Shown here piece after piece: positions 1-9,243 of a stretch of DNA of 64,000 nucleotides. The notes below the pieces were generated by a model. That model was given only the letters and a program-made list of their open reading frames with translations, was not told the DNA's origin and did not search any database. Each line of letters starts with the position of its first letter. Within the stretch, counting starts at the first letter, position 1. Origin of the DNA: Porticoccaceae bacterium (GTDB taxonomy: Bacteria; Pseudomonadota; Gammaproteobacteria; Pseudomonadales; Porticoccaceae); the NCBI GenBank assembly GCA_026005035.1, contig BPKH01000005.1:62001-126000 (forward strand). The letters run 5' to 3'. A program made the position numbers and the translations under genes.

Positions 1-63
1 GCAGACTTCCACGCAGTCGGTGTACTTGCAGTTGATGCAGGGCTCGCCGACGACGAAGGTCAT
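1..63 (-). CDS. fdxA: Ferredoxin FdxA, N-terminal fragment (cut by window edge)
   Basis: The reverse strand reads an ATG at 61-63 followed by about 21 residues, including the motif CINCKYTDCVEVC. This is the start of a 7Fe/8Fe ferredoxin of the FdxA type, whose first cysteines bind Fe-S clusters for low-potential electron transfer in the cytoplasm. The rest lies outside the window. A purine-rich stretch (GGAGAG on the minus strand) just upstream of the ATG serves as ribosome binding site. In many gammaproteobacteria fdxA lies directly next to mutS, as it does here, which supports the call. Only the N-terminus is visible, so the full cluster complement cannot be checked. Confidence 0.85.
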   Translation of the reverse strand, partial: MTFVVGEPCINCKYTDCVEVC

Positions 64-99
64 GGAGCGCTCTCCTGTGCGGTGGCGGCGGGGGCCGGC

Positions 100-105
100 A
101 TTATA
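100..105 (-). promoter_or_regulatory. Candidate -10 element of the fdxA promoter
   Basis: The minus strand carries a perfect TATAAT at 100-105, 37 bases before the fdxA start codon. I could not recognise a good -35 hexamer at the expected spacing, so this is a partial promoter call. Confidence 0.4.
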
Positions 106-128
106 GGCCAAAACGCCGCGGAAATCGG

Positions 129-162
129 CCCCTGGTTCCCCTTGGATTCCGAGGCCCAGGGG
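129..162. other. Hairpin in the mutS-fdxA gap
   Basis: CCCCTGG at 129-135 pairs with CCAGGGG at 156-162. The enclosed bases form a second stem (CCTTGG with CCGAGG, one G-U pair) around a three-base loop. It lies downstream of mutS and upstream of fdxA on the minus strand and has no T run after it, so a terminator or processing role is only possible. The rest of the gap 64-289 holds the fdxA -10 element and a second hairpin. Confidence 0.35.
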
Positions 163-246
163 ACTTCCCACCGCTATCCAGGATGCGGGCGCGCACCGCC
201 GGAATCCGGGGTTGTGGAGTGGGCCTTTGCGGTGCGGCGGGGGGTT

Positions 247-273
247 CCCGGATTCCGCTTCGCTCCACCCGGG
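247..273. repeat. REP-like hairpin after mutS
   Basis: CCCGG at 247-251 and CCGGG at 269-273 flank a core with the sequence ATTCCGCTTCGCTCCAC. This core resembles short dispersed extragenic palindromes (REP-like elements) common in gammaproteobacterial genomes. Only one copy is seen in this window, so the repeat nature is an inference from resemblance. It begins 17 bases past the mutS stop codon and could also help end mutS transcription. Confidence 0.4.
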
Positions 274-289
274 TTTCGCAATCGTCCCT

Positions 290-2848
290 CTAGAGAAGCG
301 CCTTGAGGGCGTAGAGGGCCTCCAGGGCCTGCCGGGGGCTGAGCCCGTCGGGGTCCAGATCGCGCAGTGCCTTCACCACCGCCGGCTCCGGCGCGAAGAG
401 ATCCCCCTGCCTGGGCGGCGGGGCGGCGGGTTCGGCGTGCACCTGTCCCTCGAGGCGCGCCAGTTCGGCCCGCGCCAGGGCGAGCACCGGCTCCGGCACG
501 CCGGCCAGTTTTGCCACCTGCAGGCCGTAGCTCTGGTTGGCGGGGCCTTCGCGGACGGCGTGGAGAAAGACCAGGCGGTCCTGGTAGAGGGTGGCGTCCA
601 GGTGGACGTTGGCCGCCTCGGGAACCTGCTCGGGAAGGGCGGTGAGCTCGAAGTAGTGGGTGGCGAAGAGGGTGAAGGCGCGCACTTCCCGCGCCAGGTG
701 GAGCGCGCAGGCCCAGGCGAGCGCCAGGCCGTCGAAGGTGCTGGTGCCGCGGCCGACCTCGTCGAGCAGCACCAGGCTGCGGGGGGTGGCGTTGTGGAGG
801 ATGTTGGCGGTCTCGGTCATCTCCACCATGAAAGTGGAACGCCCGCCGGCCAGGTCGTCGCCGGCGCCGATCCGGGTGAAGATCCGGTCCACCAGGCCGA
901 TCCGCGCCGCCTCCGCGGGCACGTCGCTGCCGATCTGGGCGAGCAGCACGATGAGCGCCGCCTGGCGCATGTAGGTGGACTTGCCCCCCATGTTGGGGCC
1001 GGTGATGATCAGCATCCGCCGCCCTTCGCCGAGCTCCAGGTCGTTGGGGACGAAGGGGGTGTCCAGGGCCTGCTCCACCACCGGGTGGCGACCGCCGCGG
1101 ATGGAGATGCCCGGCTCTTCGACGAGCTCCGGCCGGGTCCAGTTCAGGGTGTAGGAGCGCTCCGCCAGGTTGACCAGCACGTCCAGTTCGGCCAGGGCCG
1201 CCGCCGCCTCCTGGAGGGGGGCGAGTTCGGCGGCGATCCGCTCGAGGAGTTCCTCGTAGAGTGCGCGCTCGCGGGCCAGTGCCCGGGAGCGGGCGCTCAG
1301 GGCGCGGTTTTCGAATTCGACGAGCTCCGCCGTGACGTAGCGCTCCGCGTGTTTGAGGGTCTGGCGCCGCTGGTAGTCCGCCGGGGCCTGGGCGGCCTGG
1401 CTGCGGGGCAGTTCGATGTAGTAACCGTGGACGCGGTTGTAGCCCACCTTGAGGTTGGCGATCCCCGTGCGTTGCCGCTCCCGCTCTTCCAGGCGGGCGA
1501 GGAAGTCGCCGGTGTGGGTGGCGATTTCCCGCAGCTCGTCCAGCTCGCGGTCGAAGCCGGGGGCGATCACCCCCCCGTCGCGCACCTGGGGCGGAGGCTC
1601 TTCCACCAGTGCCCGCCGGAGCAGGTCGAGGAGGTGGGGGAAATGGCCTTTGGCCTGGCACAGCCGGGCGAGGAGGGGGATCTCCGCGGCCGGTGCGAGC
1701 AGGGCGTCCAGTTCCGGGAGGGCGCCGAGGGCTTGGCGCAGGCGGGTGAGGTCGCGGGGACGGGCGGAGCGCAGGGCGACGCGGCCGAGGATCCGCTCCA
1801 TGTCGCCGACGCGCTTGAGGGGGTCGGCGAATTCCCGGAAGCGCAGTTCGTCCCGCAAGTGGGCCACGGCCGCCTGGCGCGCGCGCAACGCCGCCAGGTC
1901 CCGCGACGGGCGGTGCAGCCAGCGGCGCAACAGCCGCCCTCCCATGGCCGTGCGGGTGCGGTCGAGGAGGGCGGCGAGGTTGTGGCGATCGCCGCCGTCC
2001 AGGTCGCGATCGAGCTCCAGGTTGCGGCGGGTGGCGGCGTCCATGAGCAGGGCGTCTTCCGGGCGCTCGGCCACCAGGGCGCGGATCTGGGGAAGGGCCG
2101 CCTGCTGCGTTTCCCTGGCGTAGCCGAGGAGGGCGCCGGCGGCGGCCAGGCCCGCGCCGAGGTCGGCGCAGCCGAAGCCGGCCAGATCCCGGGTGCCGAA
2201 CTGTTCGGCGAGCCGGCGCTCGGCCGCGGCGCGGTCGAATTCGAAGGGTGGCCGCGTGCGCAGGCCGGGGCGGGTGGCCACCGCCGCCGGCAGGGGCGCA
2301 CCTTCTGGGACGAGCAGTTCGGCCGGGTCGAGCCGCGCCAGTTCGGCGAGGAGCGCGCCCTCGCCGTCCACCTCGAGGGCGGTGAAGCGGCCGCTGCCCA
2401 GGTCCAAGGCGGCGAGCCCGAAGCGCTCCTGCAGGCGGCAGAGCGCGGCCACCAGCACGTCGCGCCGCTCCTCGAGCAGCGCCTCGTCGGTGACGGTGCC
2501 GGGGGTGACGATGCGCACCACCCGCCGTTCCACGGGCCCCCGGGAGGTGGCCGGATCGCCGATCTGCTCGCAGATGGCCACCGGCACGCCGAGTTTTATG
2601 AGGCGCGCCAGGTAACTCTCCACCGACTGCACGGGGACCCCGGCCATGGGGATCTCCTCCCCCGCCGAGCGGCCGCGGGTGGTGAGCGCGATGTCGAGCA
2701 GCTCCGCCGCCCGCTTGGCGTCCTCGTAGAAGAGCTCGTAGAAATCCCCCATCCGGTAGAAGAGCAGCGCCTCGGGGTGCTGCGCCTTGATGCGCAGGTA
2801 CTGCTGCATCATCGGCGTGTGGTCGGAAAGGGGGCGGTCGGGTCGCAC
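290..2848 (-). CDS. mutS: DNA mismatch repair ATPase MutS
   Basis: MutS recognises base mismatches and small loops in DNA and recruits MutL. The protein has the mismatch-reading motif [10 protein letters not shown] near residues 30-40, the connector and lever domains, the Walker A motif [10 protein letters not shown] and Walker B motif [16 protein letters not shown] near the C-terminus, and the C-terminal tail. I chose the GTG at 2846-2848. It gives 852 residues, close to the 853 of E. coli MutS, and places [12 protein letters not shown] at the expected N-terminus. The reading frame stays open upstream to 2917, but that part has no family match. The gene ends with TAG at 290-292 and appears intact. 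It follows the response regulator gene on the same strand by about 70 bases. Confidence 0.96.
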   Translation of the reverse strand: MRPDRPLSDHTPMMQQYLRIKAQHPEALLFYRMGDFYELFYEDAKRAAELLDIALTTRGRSAGEEIPMAGVPVQSVESYLARLIKLGVPVAICEQIGDPATSRGPVERRVVRIVTPGTVTDEALLEERRDVLVAALCRLQERFGLAALDLGSGRFTALEVDGEGALLAELARLDPAELLVPEGAPLPAAVATRPGLRTRPPFEFDRAAAERRLAEQFGTRDLAGFGCADLGAGLAAAGALLGYARETQQAALPQIRALVAERPEDALLMDAATRRNLELDRDLDGGDRHNLAALLDRTRTAMGGRLLRRWLHRPSRDLAALRARQAAVAHLRDELRFREFADPLKRVGDMERILGRVALRSARPRDLTRLRQALGALPELDALLAPAAEIPLLARLCQAKGHFPHLLDLLRRALVEEPPPQVRDGGVIAPGFDRELDELREIATHTGDFLARLEERERQRTGIANLKVGYNRVHGYYIELPRSQAAQAPADYQRRQTLKHAERYVTAELVEFENRALSARSRALARERALYEELLERIAAELAPLQEAAAALAELDVLVNLAERSYTLNWTRPELVEEPGISIRGGRHPVVEQALDTPFVPNDLELGEGRRMLIITGPNMGGKSTYMRQAALIVLLAQIGSDVPAEAARIGLVDRIFTRIGAGDDLAGGRSTFMVEMTETANILHNATPRSLVLLDEVGRGTSTFDGLALAWACALHLAREVRAFTLFATHYFELTALPEQVPEAANVHLDATLYQDRLVFLHAVREGPANQSYGLQVAKLAGVPEPVLALARAELARLEGQVHAEPAAPPPRQGDLFAPEPAVVKALRDLDPDGLSPRQALEALYALKALL

Positions 2849-2921
2849 GGGGGCTCGGCGTCGCGCACGCTCCGCGAAGGGCCGAGCAGGGTACCAAAGC
2901 GCCGCGGCGGGGGGCAACGCC

Positions 2922-3614
2922 TCAGGGGGCGATGCGGATGGCGCCGGGGGCGGCCATGTAGCCCTCGTGGCGCACGGTCACCACGTAGCGGGGGACGGTG
3001 GGGTCGGGCTCCACCTTCTGGCGCAAGCGGGCCACGAAATTGTCCACCGCCCGGTCGAGGGGGGACCAGGGCCGGTCGTAGAGCAGTTGGGAGAGCTGAT
3101 CGCGGCTGACCGGCCGGCCGGCGGACTCCACCAGCAGGCGCAGGCAGGCCACTTCCCGCGCACTGAGGGGCACCTCGTCCCCCGGGCCGCGCTTGAACAG
3201 GCGCTGGCCCACCGCTAGCACCGCCTGGGGAGAGGGGGCGCTGGGCGGCGGCGCGCCGCGGCGCAGGACGGCGTGGGCCCGGGCGAGCAAAAGGCGCGGA
3301 TCGAAGGGTTTGGCCACGTAGTCGTCGGCGCCCACTTCGAGCCCCACCACCGCGTCCACGTCGTCGTCGAGGGAGGTCACCATGATCACCGCGGTGGCCG
3401 TGTGGGACTTGATCCAGCGGGTCAACTCGATGCCGCTCTCGCCGGGCATCAACACGTCCACGGTGGCCAGGTCGAAGGGGACGCTGGCCAACAGCGCCCG
3501 CGCCTCGGCGGCGCTGGCCGCGGTGCGGCACTGAAAACCATAGCGCGCGAAGAGCGCGGCGAGCTGCTCGCGCACGGCGGGCTCGTCGTCCACCACCAAT
3601 ACCGTGCGGCTCAC
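2922..3614 (-). CDS. OmpR-type two-component response regulator
   Basis: A 230-residue cytoplasmic regulator. The N-terminal receiver domain has the acidic pair D9/D10, phosphoacceptor D53 in VDVLMPG and conserved K102. The C-terminal half, from about residue 128, is a winged-helix DNA-binding domain with the motif [15 protein letters not shown] and the typical ending [11 protein letters not shown]. The GTG start overlaps the stop codon of the HD-GYP gene (GTGA), so the two are translationally coupled. The divergent histidine kinase at 5034-6461 is the likely partner, an inference from proximity. The target genes are unknown. Confidence 0.9.
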   Translation of the reverse strand: MSRTVLVVDDEPAVREQLAALFARYGFQCRTAASAAEARALLASVPFDLATVDVLMPGESGIELTRWIKSHTATAVIMVTSLDDDVDAVVGLEVGADDYVAKPFDPRLLLARAHAVLRRGAPPPSAPSPQAVLAVGQRLFKRGPGDEVPLSAREVACLRLLVESAGRPVSRDQLSQLLYDRPWSPLDRAVDNFVARLRQKVEPDPTVPRYVVTVRHEGYMAAPGAIRIAP

Positions 3615-4885
3615 GCCTCGCCCTCCGCCACGGCGGCGTCGACGAGCGCCTTGATCCGCTCATCCAAAGGCAGCGTGCGGCGGATCCGGATCCCCTCGCC
3701 GCGCTGGCATTCCGCGAACAGGTCGAGCAGCCGGGGCGGCACCGGGCGGCCCGCGGCATCGGCCACCACGCGCACCTTGGGCAGCACCATGTAGAGGGGG
3801 TTTTTCTCCACCACCACGGCGATCTCGCCGCTACTGAGGACCACCGGCGTACCCAGGGGGTACACCCCCATGAAGCGGATGAATTTTTCCACCAGCTGGG
3901 CGTCGAACTGGGTGCCCCGACCGGCGTAGATCTCCCCCATGGCGCGGGTGGGGGAAAGGAGCGGGCGGCGGTAGCTGTCGGGGGAGGTGAGGCGGTCGTA
4001 GGCGTCGACGATGGCCACCACCCGGGCGTTGAAGGGGATCGCCGAACCGGCGAGGCGGCGCGGATAGCCGGTGCCGTCGATCCGCTCGTGGTGGGCGTAG
4101 GCGACGTCCACCGCCGGCCAGTAGTACTCGTTGCTGACCAGCACCGCGGAGCCGAGGGCCGCGTGGCGGCCGAGCAGTTCCCGCTGGGCTGCGTCCAGGG
4201 GGGTCTGGGCGCGGACCAGCTCGGCGGGCAGGCGCAGCATGCCGACGTCGTGCAAGAGCGCCCCCAGGGCCAGGTTCTCCAGGTCGCGCCCGGCGAGGCC
4301 GAGGTAGCGGCCGAAGGAGGCGGCCAGAGCGCAACAGGCGATGGCATGGTTCTCCAGGGCGGCGCTGACGCGCTCCATCTGGGCGATGAGGGCGAGGGCG
4401 TAAGGGTTGGCCAGGACACTGGCCACGCAGGTGTCCACCACCTCGCGCACGGCGGCCGAGGACTCGCCCGAGCCGAGGGCGATCCGGTCGAGGAGACCAA
4501 AGGTGAGCTGTACCACCCGCTGGTAGGTGGCCTCTTCCCGCCGCCAGTCGTCCCGCGCCGGCAGGGCGTAGAGCTCGCGGGCGCGGCCGGCGAGGCGGTC
4601 GACGGGGGCGCCGGCGGCGCGGGAGGCGCGCAGATCGATCCGCACCCGCCGGCAGTGGCGGGCGATCTCCTCGATGTCGGCCTCACTGCGTACGAAAAAG
4701 CCCTGGAGCGCAAAGGGGGTCTCTTCCCAGGGGCGATCCAGTTCGGCGACGAACATCCCGGGGCGCAATTCGCCCACCGGGATGTCGAGGATCTCCCCGG
4801 CGGGCGCTGGCCGGTCGCCGCCGGGGGCGGTTGCCGCGGCTCGGTGGCCGGCCCGCTTGGCGCCGCGACGCAGCAGTCCTAGCAT
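3611..4885 (-). CDS. HD-GYP domain protein (probable cyclic-di-GMP phosphodiesterase)
   Basis: A 424-residue protein. Residues about 30-130 resemble the DUF3391 region often found before HD-GYP domains. The catalytic part has the metal-binding HD pair at 212-213 (LLHDVGM) and the signature HHERIDGTGYP at 265-275, so it should be active in hydrolysing cyclic-di-GMP. The ATG at 4883-4885 has a strong ribosome binding site (GGGAGGGGA); the open frame extends to 5044 but without family similarity. It is co-transcribed with the response regulator. With the pilus genes downstream of the kinase, a role in switching between surface and planktonic life is plausible but inferred. Confidence 0.9.
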   Translation of the reverse strand: MLGLLRRGAKRAGHRAAATAPGGDRPAPAGEILDIPVGELRPGMFVAELDRPWEETPFALQGFFVRSEADIEEIARHCRRVRIDLRASRAAGAPVDRLAGRARELYALPARDDWRREEATYQRVVQLTFGLLDRIALGSGESSAAVREVVDTCVASVLANPYALALIAQMERVSAALENHAIACCALAASFGRYLGLAGRDLENLALGALLHDVGMLRLPAELVRAQTPLDAAQRELLGRHAALGSAVLVSNEYYWPAVDVAYAHHERIDGTGYPRRLAGSAIPFNARVVAIVDAYDRLTSPDSYRRPLLSPTRAMGEIYAGRGTQFDAQLVEKFIRFMGVYPLGTPVVLSSGEIAVVVEKNPLYMVLPKVRVVADAAGRPVPPRLLDLFAECQRGEGIRIRRTLPLDERIKALVDAAVAEGEA

Positions 4886-4931
4886 TCCCCTCCCTTGGCG
4901 CCTGGGTCTTCGACAGGGCGATTCTATGTAA

Positions 4932-4945
4932 GCCCCATTCGGGGC
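4932..4945. other. Small inverted repeat between divergent HD-GYP and kinase genes
   Basis: GCCCC at 4932-4936 and GGGGC at 4941-4945 enclose ATTC. It lies in the 148-base divergent promoter gap (4886-5033). It could be a regulator site or chance; no clear -35/-10 pair was seen nearby. Confidence 0.25.
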
Positions 4946-5033
4946 GACAGCGATACATTGTAGGACCGCCACCGTCCCGGGGCCGCCGTCCGGCGACCCT
5001 CCGCCATAATGGAGCCCCGCTGGTGGAGGTGCG

Positions 5034-6461
5034 ATGAAGGCCATCGAGCAGCTCGCCGTCGCGGCGGCCGTCCTCGCCGGAAGCGCGGCGTTGGCGCTCC
5101 CGTTCGCCCTGCTGTGGCCGGGAGCGCAGGGGTGGCTTGCGCCGGCCGCGGCGGGCGTGGGGGGTGGCCTCGCCGGCGGGGCGCTCGGCTTTTACTGGGC
5201 GCGTCGCCGCGAGGTTCGGCGGCTCGAAGCGTTCGCGCGCCGCCTCGCCGCGCGGGCCGCCCGCTGCGGCCACCACTTCTTCGCCCCCGCGGATCCCGCC
5301 GGCAAGCTGGCCGCCTTGGCCTTCCACTTCGAGCAGTTGCTCGCCCAGGTCGCCCAGCTGTCCGCCGAACTCGCCGAGCGGGAGCGGCTTTTCACCTCCA
5401 TTCTCGACTCCCAGCGGGAACTGGTGCTGGTGCTCGACGCCGACGGCACCGTCGTCTACCACAACCGCGCCTTCGCGCGCCTGTTCGGCGCCCCCTCCCT
5501 CGACTTCGACCGGGAGGGGCCGCGCCACTCCCGCGATCTGGCGGCCCTCTTGGGGGCCCTCACCAGCGGCGGCGACGCCGCCCAGATCCACTTTCGCTTC
5601 GAGGTGGACGGGCAGGTGCGCCACATCGTCTGGAACCGCTCGCCCGCGAGCGGCGGGGAGGTGCCGCACACCCTGTTCGTCGGCCGCGACGAGACCGAGG
5701 CACTGGAGCTGCAAAGCCGCGCCCAGCGGCTGGAGCGGATCGCCACCGTGGGGCGGGCCGCTTCCACCCTGTTCCACGAACTCAACCAGCCCCTCTCGGC
5801 CCTGCAGCTCGCCGCCTTCATGATCCGCGAGGCGATCGCCGAAGCCGCCGGGCGACTGCCTGAAGAGCTCGCCGAAGCGCTCGCCCGCCAGGCCGAGGTG
5901 GTGGAAAGCCAGGTGGCGAAGGCCTGCGCCGTGGTCGACGGCCTGCGCCGCTTCCGCCGCCGCAGAGTCGCCCGCGACCCCCTGCCGGTGACCGAACTGT
6001 TCCGCGAGGCGGTGGCGGCGGTGGGCGCCGAGTTCGGCAACCGGGGGATCCGCCTGGCCGTCCGCGGAGCGCTGGACGAGCTCGCCGTGTGCGGCGATCG
6101 ACTCCTCCTGGGGCAGGTGTTGGTCAATCTCCTGAAAAACGCCGCCGAAGCCCTGGCGGCGGCCCCACCCGCCGGAGCGCCGCCGGAGGTGGTCCTCTCC
6201 GCCCGGGCGGAGGGCAGAGAGGTGGTGCTCGCCGTGGCCGACAACGGCCCCGGCATGGCGCCGGCCGACCTCGCCCGCGCCACCGAACCCTTTTTCACCA
6301 CCAAGATCGGCGGCTCCGGACTGGGGCTCGCCTTTTGTCTGGACGTGGTGGAAGCCCTCGGCGGCAGTCTCCGCCTGGCCAACCGCCGCTCCCGGGGGTT
6401 GCGGGTCGAGGTGCGCCTGCCCGCACCGCCGGGGCGGACTGCCGGCGGTGGGACAATGTAA
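5034..6461 (+). CDS. Membrane-anchored PAS sensor histidine kinase
   Basis: A 475-residue kinase. Two hydrophobic segments lie at about residues 5-30 and 34-55. A linker follows, then a PAS-like region at about 118-220 and a HisKA helix with the phosphorylated histidine H248 in TLFHELNQPLSAL. The ATPase domain has the N box NLLKNAAEAL (about 365-374), G1 DNGPGM (403-408), F box EPFFTTK and G2 GSGLGL (427-432). All catalytic motifs are present. The short periplasmic loop suggests it senses a membrane or cytoplasmic signal. It is divergent from the response regulator/HD-GYP pair, its likely partners. Type IV pilus genes follow on the same strand. Confidence 0.92.
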   Translation: MKAIEQLAVAAAVLAGSAALALPFALLWPGAQGWLAPAAAGVGGGLAGGALGFYWARRREVRRLEAFARRLAARAARCGHHFFAPADPAGKLAALAFHFEQLLAQVAQLSAELAERERLFTSILDSQRELVLVLDADGTVVYHNRAFARLFGAPSLDFDREGPRHSRDLAALLGALTSGGDAAQIHFRFEVDGQVRHIVWNRSPASGGEVPHTLFVGRDETEALELQSRAQRLERIATVGRAASTLFHELNQPLSALQLAAFMIREAIAEAAGRLPEELAEALARQAEVVESQVAKACAVVDGLRRFRRRRVARDPLPVTELFREAVAAVGAEFGNRGIRLAVRGALDELAVCGDRLLLGQVLVNLLKNAAEALAAAPPAGAPPEVVLSARAEGREVVLAVADNGPGMAPADLARATEPFFTTKIGGSGLGLAFCLDVVEALGGSLRLANRRSRGLRVEVRLPAPPGRTAGGGTM

Positions 6462-6569
6462 TCCCTCCCGCTGGTGCCGGCTGCCGTACCTTAGTGGATG
6501 CGCCGCCTGGGGCGGCGGGCCGCGGCCCTGCGGCGCTGCGACGGAAAGGCTCGGCCTGGGGGAGGGCAC

Positions 6570-7346
6570 GTGCGGACGGGAAGCCGCCGCAAAGAGAACG
6601 ATCGCGAGCGCAGGGGAGAATTTCCTCCCATCCCCGGCGACCTGTCCTCTTTTCTGTCGCCGGCGCAGGCGCGGGCGCTTCGCGACTGCGAGGCCCGGGG
6701 CTGGCGGCTGGTGGCGGTGCGCCGCGCGGGGTTTCGCCCCGCCGAACTACTCCTGCGCCGCGCCGACGGCGCCCATGGGCTGGTGGCGGAGGACGGCGCG
6801 CTGGCGCTCTGCCCGCCGGAGACGGTGCGCGGCGGGCGCGGCAAGGCGGGGGGCTTCACCTTGCTGGAACTGCTGGTGGTGCTCCTCCTCATGGGCGTGC
6901 TGGCCGCCCTCGGCGTGCCGCGCCTGGAGGAGCTGCTGGCGCGGCGGCGGGTGGAAGGCGTGGCGGAGGACTACGTCAAAGGCCTCGTCCTCGCCCGCAG
7001 TGAGGCGGTGCGGCGGGCGGCGGAGGTGCGGTTCCGCCCCCGCGACGGCGCCGATTGGGCCTCGGGCTTCGCCGTGGTGGCGGACCGGGACCGGGACGGC
7101 GACTACGACGACGAGCCCCTCCTGGTCGGCGGCGACCTTCCCCCGGGGGTCGCGGTGGCGGCGGCCGCCGACCACGCCCTGACGAATCCCTGGCTCGCCT
7201 TCGACGCCTTGGGCGCGGTGACCCCCCTGGGCGAGCGGCTCAGCCTGCGGGTGCAGGTCGAGGGCTGCCGTCCCCCTGTGGCCTGGGGGGTGGCCGCCGC
7301 CGGGGTGGGGGCAATCGGGCGGGAGGCGGTGCCGTGCGCCGGCTGA
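6570..7346 (+). CDS. fimT: FimT/GspH-type minor pseudopilin with a long N-terminal extension
   Basis: A type IV pilus minor pilin that joins the pilus tip/initiation complex in the inner membrane. The prepilin peptidase site is G95/F96 in GGFTLLELLVV, with the conserved E at position +5 of the mature protein, followed by the hydrophobic helix and a GspH-like globular domain. Normal prepilin leaders are 6-25 residues, but here about 95 residues precede the cleavage site, even from the GTG at 6570, which has the best ribosome binding site (GGGGGAGGG). An upstream ATG at 6498 in the same frame has no good site. The extension contains a compact, non-repetitive segment and would be released by the peptidase. 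It overlaps pilV by 13 bases. Confidence 0.8.
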   Translation: MRTGSRRKENDRERRGEFPPIPGDLSSFLSPAQARALRDCEARGWRLVAVRRAGFRPAELLLRRADGAHGLVAEDGALALCPPETVRGGRGKAGGFTLLELLVVLLLMGVLAALGVPRLEELLARRRVEGVAEDYVKGLVLARSEAVRRAAEVRFRPRDGADWASGFAVVADRDRDGDYDDEPLLVGGDLPPGVAVAAAADHALTNPWLAFDALGAVTPLGERLSLRVQVEGCRPPVAWGVAAAGVGAIGREAVPCAG

Positions 7347-7768
7347 GGAGCGGGCAGCGGGGTGTTGCCATGCTCGAGACCCTCGTGGCGGTGCTGGTCT
7401 TTTCGGTGGGGGTGCTGGGCTATCTGCGACTGTTGGAGATGAGCCTGCGCAACGCCGACTCGGCCGCCTTCCGGCAGCAGGCGGCCCTGCTCGCCGAGGC
7501 CATGGTGGACCGCCTGCGCGCCGATCGCGATGCGGCCCTGGAGGGCGACTACGACCTGGCGTTGGCAGCCTCGCCCGCCGGGCAGGGGGAGGCCGCCGCG
7601 GCCCTCGCCGCCTGGCGGGCCGATTTGGCGGGCACCCTGCCGGCGGGCGGTGGCGGCGTGGACTGCGACGGCGCGGCCTTTTGCACGGTGACCGTGGTCT
7701 GGGACGACCGCCGGGCCACCGCGGGCCGGGAGCAGCAGTTTTTCACCCTGCGGGCGCGCATCCGATGA
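7334..7768 (+). CDS. pilV: Type IV pilus minor pilin PilV
   Basis: A 144-residue minor pilin. The short leader ends GQRG, with cleavage before VAMLETLVAVLV; the +5 glutamate is present and the hydrophobic helix follows. It is rich in Ala and Leu and contains one cysteine pair (DCDGAAFC). The GTG start at 7334 overlaps the end of fimT; an internal ATG at 7370 would remove the leader and is unlikely. The stop codon overlaps the pilW start (ATGA). PilV works with PilW, PilX and FimT to prime pilus assembly and to bind PilY1. Confidence 0.85.
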   Translation: MRRLRSGQRGVAMLETLVAVLVFSVGVLGYLRLLEMSLRNADSAAFRQQAALLAEAMVDRLRADRDAALEGDYDLALAASPAGQGEAAAALAAWRADLAGTLPAGGGGVDCDGAAFCTVTVVWDDRRATAGREQQFFTLRARIR

Positions 7769-8679
7769 GTGGGCAAAGGGGCGCCTCCCTGGTGGAAATC
7801 CTCGCCGCCCTGGCGGTCCAGGCGGCGGTCTTGGTGGCCCTCGTCGAGCTGTACGGCACCGGTGGCGCGCTGCTGCGGGGGGTTGCGGCGGTCTCCGACC
7901 TCCAGGACGACGGCGCCTATGCGGCGCTCCTCCTGGAGCGGGATCTGCGCTCGGCGGGCTACGCCGGTTGCCGCCACGTGGCGGAACGCCGCCCCCGGGT
8001 CATCGCCGAAGACTTTGCCGAGTGGGATTCGGTGGACGACGGCGTGGAGTTGTGGGAAGGGGGCAGCGGTTTCACGGCGCCGCCGGGCTACGAGGCCGCC
8101 GCAGGCAGCGACGTGGTGCGGGTCCGCTACGCCACCGGCGGAGCCCAGCTCGCCGGCAATCTGGAGGCGGAGAACGCCAACCTGCAGGTGGTGGGGGAAA
8201 CCGCCGGCTTTGAGGCCGGAAACGTGCTGCTCGTCACCGACTGCGACGCCGCCGACGTCTTCCGCGCCACCGCCGTCTCCCGCGGCAACGGGCGCACCAC
8301 CATCGCCCACGGCGCCGACGTCAACTCGAGCAACCGGCTGAGCAAGCGGTACCGGGAGCACGCGCGGGTGTTCCGCTTGGAAGAAATCACCTACTTCGTC
8401 GGCCGCGGCGGCGGGGAGGCGGGGTTGTTCCGGGCGGCCGGCGACGGCGCGCCGGTGCTCGTCAGCGGCGCGGTGGAGCGCCTCGAGGTGGCGGAGGTGC
8501 GCAACGGGGAGGACGAACCGGTGGGCTACCGCTACGAACTGCTCCTGGCGAGCGCCGACGGCCTGACCACCGCCGCCCAGGGCTACAGCCTCGCCGGCCA
8601 GGCCGTAGCCGATCCCGGCGACCGCCGGCTGCGGCGGGTCTACCGGGGGTTTGCCAGTTTGAGGAACAACCTGCCATGA
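7765..8679 (+). CDS. pilW: Type IV pilus minor pilin PilW
   Basis: A 304-residue minor pilin. The leader MSGQRG is followed by ASLVEILAALAV, with the +5 glutamate and helix. The rest matches PilW in layout: the LLERDLRSAGYAGCR segment near residues 54-68 is characteristic, and YFVGRGG lies towards the C-terminus. It starts within the pilV stop and ends within the pilX start, showing tight translational coupling in the fimT-pilV-pilW-pilX-pilY1-pilE operon. Confidence 0.88.
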   Translation: MSGQRGASLVEILAALAVQAAVLVALVELYGTGGALLRGVAAVSDLQDDGAYAALLLERDLRSAGYAGCRHVAERRPRVIAEDFAEWDSVDDGVELWEGGSGFTAPPGYEAAAGSDVVRVRYATGGAQLAGNLEAENANLQVVGETAGFEAGNVLLVTDCDAADVFRATAVSRGNGRTTIAHGADVNSSNRLSKRYREHARVFRLEEITYFVGRGGGEAGLFRAAGDGAPVLVSGAVERLEVAEVRNGEDEPVGYRYELLLASADGLTTAAQGYSLAGQAVADPGDRRLRRVYRGFASLRNNLP

Positions 8680-9232
8680 GGCGCGCAGGCGCGGCGAGGG
8701 GCCGGCAGCAGGGCGTGATCCTGGTGGTGGTGCTCGTCTTTCTGCTGGTCTTTGGCGCCGCCTCCCTGCACGCCTTCCGCGCCGCGCAGGTGGCGGAGCG
8801 CCTGGCGGGCAACCAGTGGGACCGGGCGCGCGCCTTCGAGGCCGCCGAGGCCGGCCTGCGGGACGGGCGCACCTGGCTCGCGCGCCAGGCGGAAATCTTT
8901 CCCCCGGAGGGGGGCGGCGACAGCGGGGTGTACCGCGCCGGGACTCTCTCCGGGCAGGTGGAGGACCCCCGCTGGAACTGGGCCGAGGGGCGCAGCTACG
9001 GCGCCCTCACCGGCGCCGACCCCGCCCCCTTCGCCGACCACCGGGGGCTTCCCCCCATTGGGTGGTGGAGGCGGTGGGCTGGTCCCGGGACGACCTGAGT
9101 CCCGAGCACAGCTCCGCCGGCTACATGACGTTCTACTACGCCGTCTCCAGCCGCGGCCTCGGCCCGGGCAGCGGCACCACCGACGGCGCGCAGGCGGTGG
9201 TCCAGGCGGTGGTGGCCAAACGGTTCCGCTAG
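8676..9232 (+). pseudogene. pilX: Type IV pilus minor pilin PilX, single-base frameshift
   Basis: The first part (8676 to about 9050) has the PilX features: QQGVILVVVL transmembrane start without a classical leader end, then LAGNQWDRARAFEAAEAGLRD. The frame then runs into unrelated sequence and stops at 9098. The expected C-terminal part (WVVEAVGWSRDDL to AVVAKRFR) continues in another frame and ends at 9232, just before pilY1. The switch lies at or near the run of six C at 9051-9056; adding one base restores a continuous gene of about 185 residues. This is either a sequencing error or a real mutation that would impair pilus assembly. The surrounding genes are intact, which favours an error. 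Confidence 0.8.
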
Positions 9233-9243
9233 GGAGGGACACC

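Noticed and set aside
174-3109. Very long open frames on both strands across mutS
   Set aside because: They are compositional shadows of a GC-rich real gene: low-complexity Arg/Pro/Gly-rich or His/Gly-rich products with no motifs. The same applies to long antisense frames at 4683-6569, 28254-30005, 33005-35446, 35368-36639 and 41920-45009.
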